Below, piece after piece: positions 8,667 to 16,649 of a stretch of 64,000 nucleotides of DNA; the stretch's first letter is position 1, and every line of letters begins with the position of its first letter. A program made the translations under genes and the position numbers. The notes under the pieces are model-generated. The model did no database searches, had not been told where the DNA came from, and saw only the letters and a list, made by a program, of their open reading frames with translations. The DNA is from Avidesulfovibrio sp964369685 (GTDB lineage: Bacteria; Desulfobacterota; Desulfovibrionia; Desulfovibrionales; Desulfovibrionaceae). The stretch covers positions 21,281 through 85,280 of the forward strand of contig CAYJFB010000008.1 in NCBI GenBank assembly GCA_964369685.1. The letters are read 5' to 3'.

Positions 8667-10046
8667 TTACGACACAAGGGGTCGATCGGCACGCACCAAA
8701 ACGCCTTGTTCATCAAGATCAACAACAGTACCCAAAAACAATTCTCGGTGCTTATCGATTATATCCGTTGTCAAAGAATCTGTAAAACGACAAGGAACAT
8801 ACCATTCATTCACTCCGTGCTCTTTGGTTTCAAGAGCAACAACACATTGTTTTCCTTGAATATCTTTCTGAAAAAGCCGGCTTTTTTCATCAATGCTACG
8901 CCGTAATAGTGCTGCACGTTTTTTACGTAACGACACAGGCACGGCATGAGGCAACGAGGCCGCTACCGTACCCGCTCGTTCGGAATACGGAAAAACATGC
9001 CCATAGGTAAGCGGTAAAAGGCGTACAAGTTCAAGCGTTTCATGAGCTTCTTGTTCTGTTTCTCCCGGAAACCCCGTCAATAAATCTGCCCCAAGACCAA
9101 AACGAGGCCAAAACGTACCCAAAGCTTCTACAGCACGCACAATTTTTTCTGCGGTATAATGCTTCCGCCGCATGCGTTCCAAAACCGTATTTGAACCGCT
9201 CTGAATAGAAAGATGTATATGTGGACACAACAATCGTGAACGCGCCAACACCTCAAGGCCATGTTCGTTCAATTGAGCAGGATCGACAGAACTCAAACGA
9301 AAACGCGCAATCCCGTTCCACTCATCCGCCAATTCGCGTTCCAACAGACTGATCAAATCCCAAAAATCCTTACAACCCTCTGAACGATATGTATATTGAC
9401 GCAAATTGATTCCTGAAAGTACAATTTCACGGAACCCTACAGCCAAGAAACGTCGAGCTTCATCCACCACATCTTGTGGTTTACGGCTGCGTGAGTCTCC
9501 ACGCGCCAAAGGCACAATACAATATGTACAATGTTGCGAACAGCCGTCCTGAACCTTGAGAACTGGGCGCGAACGCCGAAAATCAGAAACCGTAAAAAGC
9601 GGATAGGAAGCTGACTCGTTGTTTGCCTGACTCTTGCCTTTGCCAACAATCACTGTTTGATCATCCGAACGCTCAACATCTAACAATTCAAAAACATTCA
9701 ATAAATCAGTTTTCCGATCAGGCGTAACAAGAGCCACAACCCCCGGTAACGCCACAAGAACAGACGCTTCTTCAGCTTCCTGAATGACACCGCAACCCGC
9801 AAGAATGATCGCAAGCTGAGGTGCTTCACGATGTAAACGACGAACGGTTTGACGTAATTCACTTACAGCCTTTGCTGTTATCGCACAAGAATTGATCAAA
9901 GCCACATCAGCATCGGCAGGATTGTCTGCTTCGCGCAAACCACAAGCAAGCCACCGTTCGCGTATAGCCTGCGTTTCATACTGATTTACTTTACAACCGA
10001 AAGTTAACATATAAAATGTGTTTAGATTCAGCTTCTTCCGTAACAT
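8667..10046 (-). CDS. mtaB: tRNA t6A37 methylthiotransferase MtaB
   Basis: A 459-residue radical-SAM methylthiotransferase that converts t6A37 to ms2t6A37 in ANN-decoding tRNAs. The N-terminal UPF0004 domain opens with YMLTFGCKVNQYET, diagnostic of MtaB rather than MiaB or RimO, with cluster cysteines C18, C54 and C85. The radical-SAM motif is C169-x3-C173-x2-C176 (DGCSQHCTYCIVP). A TRAM-like tail follows. The start is uncertain: a Met inside YMLTFGC would remove part of the first strand, so the upstream ATG at 10046 is preferred. Its upstream region runs into the assembly gap. Confidence 0.93.
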   Translation of the reverse strand: MLRKKLNLNTFYMLTFGCKVNQYETQAIRERWLACGLREADNPADADVALINSCAITAKAVSELRQTVRRLHREAPQLAIILAGCGVIQEAEEASVLVALPGVVALVTPDRKTDLLNVFELLDVERSDDQTVIVGKGKSQANNESASYPLFTVSDFRRSRPVLKVQDGCSQHCTYCIVPLARGDSRSRKPQDVVDEARRFLAVGFREIVLSGINLRQYTYRSEGCKDFWDLISLLERELADEWNGIARFRLSSVDPAQLNEHGLEVLARSRLLCPHIHLSIQSGSNTVLERMRRKHYTAEKIVRAVEALGTFWPRFGLGADLLTGFPGETEQEAHETLELVRLLPLTYGHVFPYSERAGTVAASLPHAVPVSLRKKRAALLRRSIDEKSRLFQKDIQGKQCVVALETKEHGVNEWYVPCRFTDSLTTDIIDKHRELFLGTVVDLDEQGVLVRADRPLVS

Positions 10047-10110
10047 ACAAAAACTCTATATTTAAATGATGCCTATCTTCCTACACAACCGAAACAATCT
10101 AACCCCGTCG

Positions 10111-10177
10111 AGTATGGAAGACAGGCGGACGACAAGCAGTGCGCAGCAATACGCGTCGTCCGCCTGTCTTCCATACT
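10111..10177. repeat. Perfect 23-bp inverted repeat touching the assembly gap
   Basis: The arm at 10111-10133 (AGTATGGAAGACAGGCGGAC plus GAC) is the exact reverse complement of 10155-10177, separated by 21 bases. The right arm ends directly at the first N. A perfect fold-back ending at a gap is typical of an assembly or library chimera at a contig end. A genuine terminator or mobile-element end cannot be excluded from this sequence alone. Confidence 0.85.
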
Positions 10178-10357
10178 NNNNNNNNNNTTTATTAAAAATT
10201 TTATATAAAAAAAAAAAAAAACAAAAAAAAAAACCCCGGGTTTTTTCCTCACCCCGGGCCCCCCACCCGCGGGCCCAAAAATCCCGGGGGGCCCGTTTTT
10301 TCCAAATCGCCCAGGGCGAAAGGGGGGTTCGGAGGGGGCATTGCCCCCCCGAAAAAG
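10178..10357. other. Assembly gap (10 N) plus low-quality homopolymer-rich sequence
   Basis: Ten N occupy 10178-10187. From 10188 to about 10350 the sequence is dominated by runs of A, then runs of C and G of four to seven bases, unlike anything else in the window. The composition looks like error-laden read ends rather than biological sequence. Normal composition resumes at the stop codon of greA. Whatever lies between mtaB and greA in the genome, including the greA terminator, is therefore not reliably represented. Confidence 0.85.
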
Positions 10358-10831
10358 CTAATTATTGAAACATATTTCGATGATTTCGTAGCTCACGCGG
10401 CCGCGTGGCACATCAACGCTAATTTCGTCACCGACTTCCTTACCGAGCAGAGCCTGCCCGACAGGAGAAAGAATAGAAATACTGCCCTTGGCATAGTCCG
10501 CTTCATCAGGACCGAGCAATGTAAAGTTTCGAGTTTCTTCCGTGTCAATGTCTTCAACCGTTACGGTTGCACCGAAAATCGCCTTTTCGCCACTGAGCAT
10601 CGAAAGATCAATAATGTTGAATTGATGCATTCTGGATTCAATATAGTTAATTCGCGCTTCAAGCATACCTTGGCGTTCACGAGCGGCGTCATACCCCGCA
10701 TTTTCACGTAAATCGCCTTCTTCTCGAGCTTCCTTAATAGCCTGAATAACAACAGGGCGTTCCTTTTTTAAACGCTCCAATTCCTCTTCCAAAGCTTCAA
10801 AACCTTGTCTGGAAATGGGGATACTAGACAT
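10358..10831 (-). CDS. greA: Transcript cleavage/elongation factor GreA
   Basis: A 157-residue protein, the usual GreA length. Start 10831 follows AGGAGA; a 26-residue extension upstream lacks a ribosome site. The N-terminal coiled coil carries the tip motif REEGDLRENAGYDAARE with the acidic residues that reach the polymerase active site. The C-terminal FKBP-like domain shows SPVGQALLGKEVGDEISVDVPRG. It rescues backtracked RNA polymerase by stimulating transcript cleavage. The 3' end sits directly against the poor-quality segment, but the stop codon reads cleanly. Confidence 0.94.
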   Translation of the reverse strand: MSSIPISRQGFEALEEELERLKKERPVVIQAIKEAREEGDLRENAGYDAARERQGMLEARINYIESRMHQFNIIDLSMLSGEKAIFGATVTVEDIDTEETRNFTLLGPDEADYAKGSISILSPVGQALLGKEVGDEISVDVPRGRVSYEIIEICFNN

Positions 10832-11416
10832 GGTATTCTCCTGAACAACGTCAAATTCCTCAAAAAAAGAGGTATGCCTTCTGCTTCTCGACAGCACAAA
10901 TACACGCACAGCGCGTTGTCACAGTACACTGCGCCATCAAAAAATACAGAGAAACAATGAATGTTGAGTAAAAAAAATCCCTTTCAGATGCTTCTACAAC
11001 AACCTAAACGGGTAAAAAAAAGCCTCCGCTACAGACAAAAACAATAGCGGAGCAGGACAATTGCGTCGGCAAAGAACATAATCATTTCTGCCTGCACGGT
11101 CAAGCAGTTAAACGCCTTTTTTCTTAAACCACTCAGATGAGATCAAATCATAAAAATACACAATTCAGACAGCGACATATCATGAACGCGCGCACGACAG
11201 ACGGTTTCAAACTATGCATAGTCACATGATATCCAGACAAAAAGACAAAAGTGCTTCACGCGCCTTGTTTCAATAAAACAGAGCCTTGCACTTTAGCCCA
11301 CAAACAGATATTGTTACAAAGATTACAGAAAAGCTTCCTCAAAAAACAGTATTCAAATACAAAAAACAATAATTCATATTGTAAGACTCTTCAACCTCGG
11401 GAGACAACACACCTCT
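10832..11416. other. Intergenic region, unassigned leftward transcript likely
   Basis: No protein gene is supported here. A strong intrinsic terminator on the minus strand (11014-11052) implies that something is transcribed leftward from about 11060-11350, yet only very short minus-strand frames exist there, of about 11 to 18 codons, without clear ribosome sites. A small non-coding RNA is the simplest reading. I could not match it by eye to 6S, SRP, RNase P or tmRNA. The plus-strand promoter of the next gene must also lie here, but no convincing boxes are seen. Confidence 0.5.
11014..11052 (-). terminator. Intrinsic terminator, leftward
   Basis: Read on the minus strand, CTCCGCTA at 11052-11045 pairs with TAGCGGAG at 11031-11024 around a 13-base loop, then GC and eight T (complement of A at 11014-11021). 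It faces leftward, about 180 bp ahead of the greA start, so it ends a transcript other than greA. Confidence 0.8.
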
Positions 11417-13063
11417 ATGTCTACACTGTTTGCAATGTTGAAACGCAGTCTTCGTGCCCTTGGACCTTTATTGATTACTGCCATTTTTCTGGGTGCAATA
11501 TGGCTCCTTTACGGACAAATTCGTAAATACAGCCTCGAAGAAATCAGGCTGAGCGTTGAATTGATCCCTCTTTCACATCTGCTCCTTTCAACAGGTTTGA
11601 TGATTCTCAACTACGCAATCCTTGTAGGCTACGATTGGTTGGCTATCCGCGGTATTAACAAAAAACTTTCAGCACCCAGAGTCACCTTGGTGTCTTTTGT
11701 CGGACAAGCGGTCAGTTATAACTTTGGCGCCTTGCTTGGCGGCACAACTGTACGTTATCGTTTTTACAGTGCGTGGGATTTTTCTCCTCTTGATATTGTA
11801 CGCCTTGTATTGATGTTGGCAGTCACATTTTGGGTCGGTGCACTGGGACTTGTCGGAACGCTCTTTATGATTGTACCGCCCACTATACCCCCTGAATTGA
11901 TGCAATACATCCCATTTGAAAGTCTACGAGGCCTTGGCGGTGCTTTGGTCTTGATCGCCGCAAGCTATCTTGTCTTGTGTTATTATATCAAAAAGCCATT
12001 GACCATTTTTGGAAAAGAATTTGCCTTTCCGCCTTTTCATATTGCCGTTGCACAAGCCATTGTGGCAGGTGCCGATCTTGTCGTTGCGGGCGCGTGTTTA
12101 TATGTTCTTTTGCCAAGCGACAGCGGTATTTCTTTTCTGACTTTTTTACCAAACTACCTCATGGGTATGGTCATGGTGGTGCTTTCGCATGTGCCAGGCG
12201 GTGTTGGGGTGCTTGAAGTTGTGATCATGCATCTTACAACGATTGATCCCAAAGCTGTGTTTGCGGCCTTATTGTGCTTCAGAGTCATTTACTACTTAAT
12301 CCCACTTCTTTTGGCAGCCATTCTTTTTGCCGTCTACGAAATCCATTACCAAACACGTCAGGCTTCGGGTGCTTTACATGATGTTGGACGCTGGATCCAC
12401 ACATTCTCTTCAACTCTGATGGCCTATGCCTTATTTGTCTGCGGTGCTTTGATTTCTGTTGCGGTCATGCTACCAACCTCGGCATCCAGACTTACAGCAT
12501 TACAAAACCTTGAACCTGCCGTGGTACAAGAACTGGCTCATTTGTTGCTCACTGCTTGCGGTCTTTTAATGATGTTTTTAGCTCCAAGTTTGCGTGAGCG
12601 AAAATATATGGCTTGTCGTTGTGGAGTATGGCTTCTTGGCTTAGCTGTTCTTGGATTGTTACTTTCCTCCATGAACTGGCCTTTAGCACTTTTTTGCCTA
12701 TTAATACTTTTTTGTGTCCTATCCATTCAACATCGCTGTTATCGACGCTCGTCAATATGGGCAACCCCTCTTAACAGACAATGGTTTGGAGCCATGATTT
12801 TGGTGCTTCTGGGAACAACCATGCTTGGCAATGCGCTGTTTTATGGAGACCCACAACAAGCATCTCTTCTCACTACGTTCTTTTTCTCTGAAACCCCTCT
12901 ATTCATTCAAACGGCGTTGTTTGAAGGCTTTATCCTCGCCACACTGTTGATACAATATCGCCAAACAGCACCGCTACGTAAAAAACAACCCATATTAAAA
13001 AAAAATCAAAAACGCGTTCTCAAAGCTAAAAATAAAACAAAACAACATAAAAAAACAAGCTGA
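11417..13063 (+). CDS. MprF/YbhN-like lysylphosphatidylglycerol flippase domain protein
   Basis: A 548-residue polytopic inner-membrane protein. Residues about 1-310 match the UPF0104/LPG-synthase transmembrane domain, including SYNFGALLGGTTVRYRFY near 95-112 and FLPNYLMGMVMVVLSHVPGG near 243-262. Residues 330-510 add further hydrophobic helices like the middle of full MprF. The protein then ends in a Lys-rich tail (KKNQKRVLKAKNK) with no DUF2156 aminoacyl-transferase domain. Full MprF both makes and flips aminoacylated lipid; this version could at most move lipid. There is no decayed remainder downstream: pncC begins 14 bp later. The start has GGGAGA at a rather long distance; Met7 is an alternative. 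Confidence 0.85.
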   Translation: MSTLFAMLKRSLRALGPLLITAIFLGAIWLLYGQIRKYSLEEIRLSVELIPLSHLLLSTGLMILNYAILVGYDWLAIRGINKKLSAPRVTLVSFVGQAVSYNFGALLGGTTVRYRFYSAWDFSPLDIVRLVLMLAVTFWVGALGLVGTLFMIVPPTIPPELMQYIPFESLRGLGGALVLIAASYLVLCYYIKKPLTIFGKEFAFPPFHIAVAQAIVAGADLVVAGACLYVLLPSDSGISFLTFLPNYLMGMVMVVLSHVPGGVGVLEVVIMHLTTIDPKAVFAALLCFRVIYYLIPLLLAAILFAVYEIHYQTRQASGALHDVGRWIHTFSSTLMAYALFVCGALISVAVMLPTSASRLTALQNLEPAVVQELAHLLLTACGLLMMFLAPSLRERKYMACRCGVWLLGLAVLGLLLSSMNWPLALFCLLILFCVLSIQHRCYRRSSIWATPLNRQWFGAMILVLLGTTMLGNALFYGDPQQASLLTTFFFSETPLFIQTALFEGFILATLLIQYRQTAPLRKKQPILKKNQKRVLKAKNKTKQHKKTS

Positions 13064-13077
13064 AAAAAATACCGCCT

Positions 13078-13575
13078 ATGAAACACACTCTGCTTGACAA
13101 CATTGCCAATCAACTCATTCTCCGTAAACTCTGCTGCGCTGTGGCAGAATCGTGTACAGGCGGTTTGCTCGGTGCTCATCTGAGTGCAAAAGAAGGGGCG
13201 TCTGCATGGTTTTGGGGCGGCATCATTGCCTACGACAACCATATCAAACAAACCCTGCTCCATGTTCCCCACACAGTATTGGCTGAACACGGTGCTGTAA
13301 GCGAGGCAGTCGCTCAACACATGGCCTTTGGGGTTTGCCGCCAGTGTAGCGTTGATGTCGGCCTATCGGTAACAGGAATCGCAGGGCCTGACGGCGGAAC
13401 CATAGAAAAACCTGTCGGAACCGTATGGATTGGCCTTTGTGTTCAAGGACAAACAACAGCCTTTAAAAACCACTTCCTCGGTAACCGAGAAACCGTACGC
13501 CTTGCCGCAACAGAAAAAGCACTTATCATACTCCATAATGCCCTCCAACACTCAGACATAAAAAGGCAAACCTAA
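13078..13575 (+). CDS. pncC: CinA C-terminal domain protein, nicotinamide-nucleotide amidohydrolase
   Basis: A 165-residue stand-alone CinA C-terminal domain. It contains AESCTGGLLGAHLS at residues 23-36 with the conserved Ser/Thr-Gly-Gly, and VTGIAGPDGGTIEKPVGTVW. The enzyme converts NMN to nicotinate mononucleotide and ammonia, recycling NMN released by DNA ligase. The stop shares one base with the rsmA start (13575), so translation is coupled. Confidence 0.92.
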   Translation: MKHTLLDNIANQLILRKLCCAVAESCTGGLLGAHLSAKEGASAWFWGGIIAYDNHIKQTLLHVPHTVLAEHGAVSEAVAQHMAFGVCRQCSVDVGLSVTGIAGPDGGTIEKPVGTVWIGLCVQGQTTAFKNHFLGNRETVRLAATEKALIILHNALQHSDIKRQT

Positions 13576-14354
13576 TGACAACACACCCCCATGCCAAAAA
13601 AAGTCTGGGACAACATTTTTTACACAATGAGGGCGCCTGTCAACGCATTGTGGCTTTGGCACAACTCAAGCCGACAGACGCCGTACTCGAAATAGGCCCG
13701 GGACCGGGAGCCTTAACCAAACATCTCTTGGCAATCCCCCCTCGACAATATCTCTTGATTGAAAAAGACGATCACTGGGCAACACATCATGCCGCACAAT
13801 GTACTGCCTATGGTGAAGTGTTGCATGCCGACGCATTGACTTTTCCTTGGACATCCCTTCAAGGCGCATGGACAATCGTCGGTAACCTTCCGTATAACGT
13901 GGCCTCGCCGCTGATTTGGGATATTGTATCGCAAACACCGGAACTCTCAAGAGCTGTGTTTATGATTCAAAAAGAAGTCGGGCAACGCTTGGCTGCCAAA
14001 CCGGGCGGTCGGGACTACGGTGCATTATCTGTGTGGGTACAAAGCTATGTCGCCGTACATTGGGGCTTTGTTGTCGGTCCGGGTTCTTTTTCTCCGCCGC
14101 CCAAAGTGGATTCAGCCGTGGTGTCGTTCACGCCACTGACAGAAAAACCGCTCTGCTCACCCAAAGCTCTACAAAAAATTTTAAAAATATGCTTCCAACA
14201 GCGCCGCAAACAATTGCAAAGCATTCTGCGTAAAGCAGGCTTCTCTCAAACTTTGGACGTCTTAAATGCTCTGGGCATAGCACCCGAAGCTCGCCCAGAA
14301 ACATTGACAACAAAAACCTTTCAACAACTCGCAAAAAAACTTTTTGAAGAATAA
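13575..14354 (+). CDS. rsmA: 16S rRNA (A1518/A1519) dimethyltransferase RsmA/KsgA
   Basis: A 259-residue Rossmann methyltransferase. The opening KKSLGQHFLHNEG matches the family's KKxLGQNFL with His for Asn. Motif I is VLEIGPGPGALTKHL and the catalytic motif IV is VGNLPYNVASPL. The C-terminal helical domain includes CFQQRRKQLQSIL. It dimethylates two adenines in helix 45 late in 30S assembly; loss gives kasugamycin resistance in other bacteria. It is the last gene of the flippase-pncC-rsmA run. Confidence 0.96.
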   Translation: MTTHPHAKKSLGQHFLHNEGACQRIVALAQLKPTDAVLEIGPGPGALTKHLLAIPPRQYLLIEKDDHWATHHAAQCTAYGEVLHADALTFPWTSLQGAWTIVGNLPYNVASPLIWDIVSQTPELSRAVFMIQKEVGQRLAAKPGGRDYGALSVWVQSYVAVHWGFVVGPGSFSPPPKVDSAVVSFTPLTEKPLCSPKALQKILKICFQQRRKQLQSILRKAGFSQTLDVLNALGIAPEARPETLTTKTFQQLAKKLFEE

Positions 14355-14369
14355 AAAAATACGAAGGCA

Positions 14370-14391
14370 TTTGGGGGAATCTTCCCCCAAA
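14370..14391. terminator. G/C-rich hairpin between convergent genes
   Basis: TTTGGGGGAA at 14370-14379 pairs with TTCCCCCAAA at 14382-14391 across two bases. It sits between the convergent rsmA and FAD-reductase genes. A T-tract lies about ten bases after the stem on the minus strand, and A-runs flank it on the plus strand, so a bidirectional terminator is likely but not canonical. Confidence 0.55.
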
Positions 14392-14404
14392 AAAACAAAA
14401 AATT

Positions 14405-16039
14405 CTAAAGATCTTCAATGATATTCAAGATCTGACGCAGGTTCTTTTTACCAAAATGCACAGCCGTATCATTAATAACCATACAAGGCACACTCAATGC
14501 ATTATATGTGTTTTTAAAATCAGGAAAATGTGCAATATCAATAATATTAACCGTAATATGCCTGTTCAAACTTGCTATTTTCCCTGCAGCCGTGACAACA
14601 TCGGGACACATGGTACATGAAAGCGAAATAAGAATTTTAATGTCAACAGGTTTTTGTATTTTTTGAATACGTTCTTCATCCTCTGGAGCAATTTCTTGCC
14701 CCGGACCTGCAATATTATACAGCGCAAGAATAAAAGAATTAAACTCATGCCCGCCCGGCATTGCAAAAAATTTGATACCGCTTGTTGTTGCGTCATGAAA
14801 GAGAAGCTCAAGATACGGACCAAAAGCATCGGCTTGCGCTTTTACTTTTTTGCAAACAATTTTTTCGGAAATATCCTGCATTTCACCGATAAAACCGGAC
14901 ATTTCTTCAGCCAACGCCGATGTATCCAATACACCTTGAACGATGACATTATTTGTAAACTTTTCAAAAATAGGCAAAAGCTGTTCTTTCACATCATTAC
15001 TGATAAATTCATTACCGTTTTCAACAGTTTTTGCTATCTTTTTTTCTACAGGCTTTGGTTGATTGCAGATCACTTCCAATTGCGGAATGTGCAATTTTGT
15101 ATGCAAAGAAGCAATATATTTTTCAGCCGAAGTTGCAGCTATGGCTCCGTCAGAAACAGCGGTAACAACTTGGCGCAAATCTTTAATACAAACATCACCG
15201 GCAGCATAGACACCATCAATATTTGTTTTTTGTTTTTCGTCTGTAATGATATATCCGCCTTCCATGGCGAGCTTGTTATTCAGCCATGCTGTATTTGGTA
15301 TATATCCTGCAAAAACAAACACGCCAAAACCGTCTTCGTGAATCTTTTCGTATTCTTCACCCGTGATATTGTTTCGCAGCACAATTTTATTTAAAGTATT
15401 TTCACCTGAAACAGACACCACTTCGGTGTTAAAAAGTACAGAAATTTTTTTGTTGTCATAAATCTGATCAGAAGTCGTTTTTGCACATGAGAATTCTTTA
15501 TCGCGTACAATCATTTCAATATTGCACGCATACCGTGAAAGAAACACCCCCTCCTCCACAGCAGCAAAACCTCCGCCAACAACATACACAGGTTTATCGG
15601 TAAAAAACTCGCCGTCACATGTAGCGCAATAAGCAATACCGCGTCCGCGATACTCGTTTTCACCTTCAAAACCAAGTTGGCGTGGGGAAGCACCAAGAGC
15701 CAAAATAATACCTAATGTTTTATATTCACCCACAGTGGTTTTTATAGTTTTTATATCGCTTTCGAGATCCATGTCTAAAACTTCACACAGTTTAAACTCC
15801 GCACCAAAAGCCGCAGCTTGTTTTTGCATGTCTGAAGTCAGGCTTGTTCCGCTTGTATGAAATACACCGGGGTAATTAACAATTTCTGAGGTAATTGTGA
15901 TTTGTCCGCCAAACTTTTCTTTTTCAATCACAAGGGTTTTATATTTTGCCCGTGTCATATAAAGAGCGGCAGACAAACCGGCAGGCCCGCCACCAACAAT
16001 AATCATATCATAAAGATTGTCGTATTTTTCTGTCATCAT
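14405..16039 (-). CDS. AhpF-like flavoprotein reductase with C-terminal double thioredoxin fold
   Basis: A 544-residue protein with two parts. Residues 1-315 are a thioredoxin-reductase unit: FAD site IVGGGPAGLS at 14-23, redox-active CATC at 138-141, NAD(P) site VVGGGFAAVEEG at 153-164, and GVYAAGDV at 276-283. Residues about 345-544 form a tandem thioredoxin-like region: the first fold lacks cysteines in an active-site position and the second carries SCTMCPDVV at 474-482. AhpF of E. coli has this same double fold, with its CxxC in the second half, but at the N-terminus. The order here is therefore permuted. Likely role: NAD(P)H-dependent reduction of a peroxiredoxin or thioredoxin-like partner. 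No ahpC is adjacent. Confidence 0.88.
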   Translation of the reverse strand: MMTEKYDNLYDMIIVGGGPAGLSAALYMTRAKYKTLVIEKEKFGGQITITSEIVNYPGVFHTSGTSLTSDMQKQAAAFGAEFKLCEVLDMDLESDIKTIKTTVGEYKTLGIILALGASPRQLGFEGENEYRGRGIAYCATCDGEFFTDKPVYVVGGGFAAVEEGVFLSRYACNIEMIVRDKEFSCAKTTSDQIYDNKKISVLFNTEVVSVSGENTLNKIVLRNNITGEEYEKIHEDGFGVFVFAGYIPNTAWLNNKLAMEGGYIITDEKQKTNIDGVYAAGDVCIKDLRQVVTAVSDGAIAATSAEKYIASLHTKLHIPQLEVICNQPKPVEKKIAKTVENGNEFISNDVKEQLLPIFEKFTNNVIVQGVLDTSALAEEMSGFIGEMQDISEKIVCKKVKAQADAFGPYLELLFHDATTSGIKFFAMPGGHEFNSFILALYNIAGPGQEIAPEDEERIQKIQKPVDIKILISLSCTMCPDVVTAAGKIASLNRHITVNIIDIAHFPDFKNTYNALSVPCMVINDTAVHFGKKNLRQILNIIEDL

Positions 16040-16649
16040 ATTCCACCATGGTTGTTTTTCATTGTCATCATTGCACGATTGGTTGCAAGAAATGGATTCC
16101 CCTCCCTCAATCAGTAATGATAACTTATCTCAAAACAAAACTGGCGTCAAGATTAAAAAACATACTCGTTCTCTATGCTTTAAAAAAGCAGAAAAGAACG
16201 TTAAAAAATACAAATTCGTTATTATGAAACAAAGAAAGAAAAAACGAGAACATTTCAAAAAAAGAGCCGGAAGCAATAGGAAAGAACATCTTGAAAAAAC
16301 TATTGTGTATGTTAAGGAAACAGAGATATATAAATATATTTATTTAAATTTCTAAATTGATGAATTAATGCGTCATGTTTTTTACTTGCTGTCTTTTTTT
16401 GTATTTTTTATTGTAATGATGTACGTCTCTTGACACTATTATTTTGAGCAGATATAATTAAAAATGGAATATTAATTTTAATATATATTCTTCGTTTGAT
16501 TAGTTAAAATATATAAAATGTATATTGCATATATTATTTATATATAAAAAAACGCTTCATGGGTTACGTTAGTGTACTTTTTGTAAACGTCTTTTGCTAT
16601 ATTATAGAATACATTCTTTTTACTTCTTTTCTTTTTAAGGCGGTACACC
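16040..16649. other. Very AT-rich intergenic region
   Basis: About 600 bases between the divergent reductase and RTX genes. The right half (about 16360-16620) is extremely AT-rich, with many TATA-like strings and A/T runs. Frames found here have biased, lysine-rich composition and are not credible proteins. It probably holds both promoters; the density of AT-rich matches makes any single -10 call unsafe. AAGGCGG at 16638-16644 is the ribosome site of the RTX gene. Confidence 0.6.

Noticed and set aside
10066..10368. A 100-codon plus-strand frame crossing the N gap
   Set aside because: It reads through N bases and homopolymer-rich junk, has unknown residues and no ribosome site.
11060..11300. 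Housekeeping RNA (6S, SRP, RNase P or tmRNA)
   Set aside because: None of the recognisable core sequences of these RNAs could be seen, so only an unassigned transcript is proposed.
16017..16355. A 112-codon Lys-rich plus-strand frame
   Set aside because: It starts antisense inside the reductase gene and continues into AT-rich spacer; composition follows base content.
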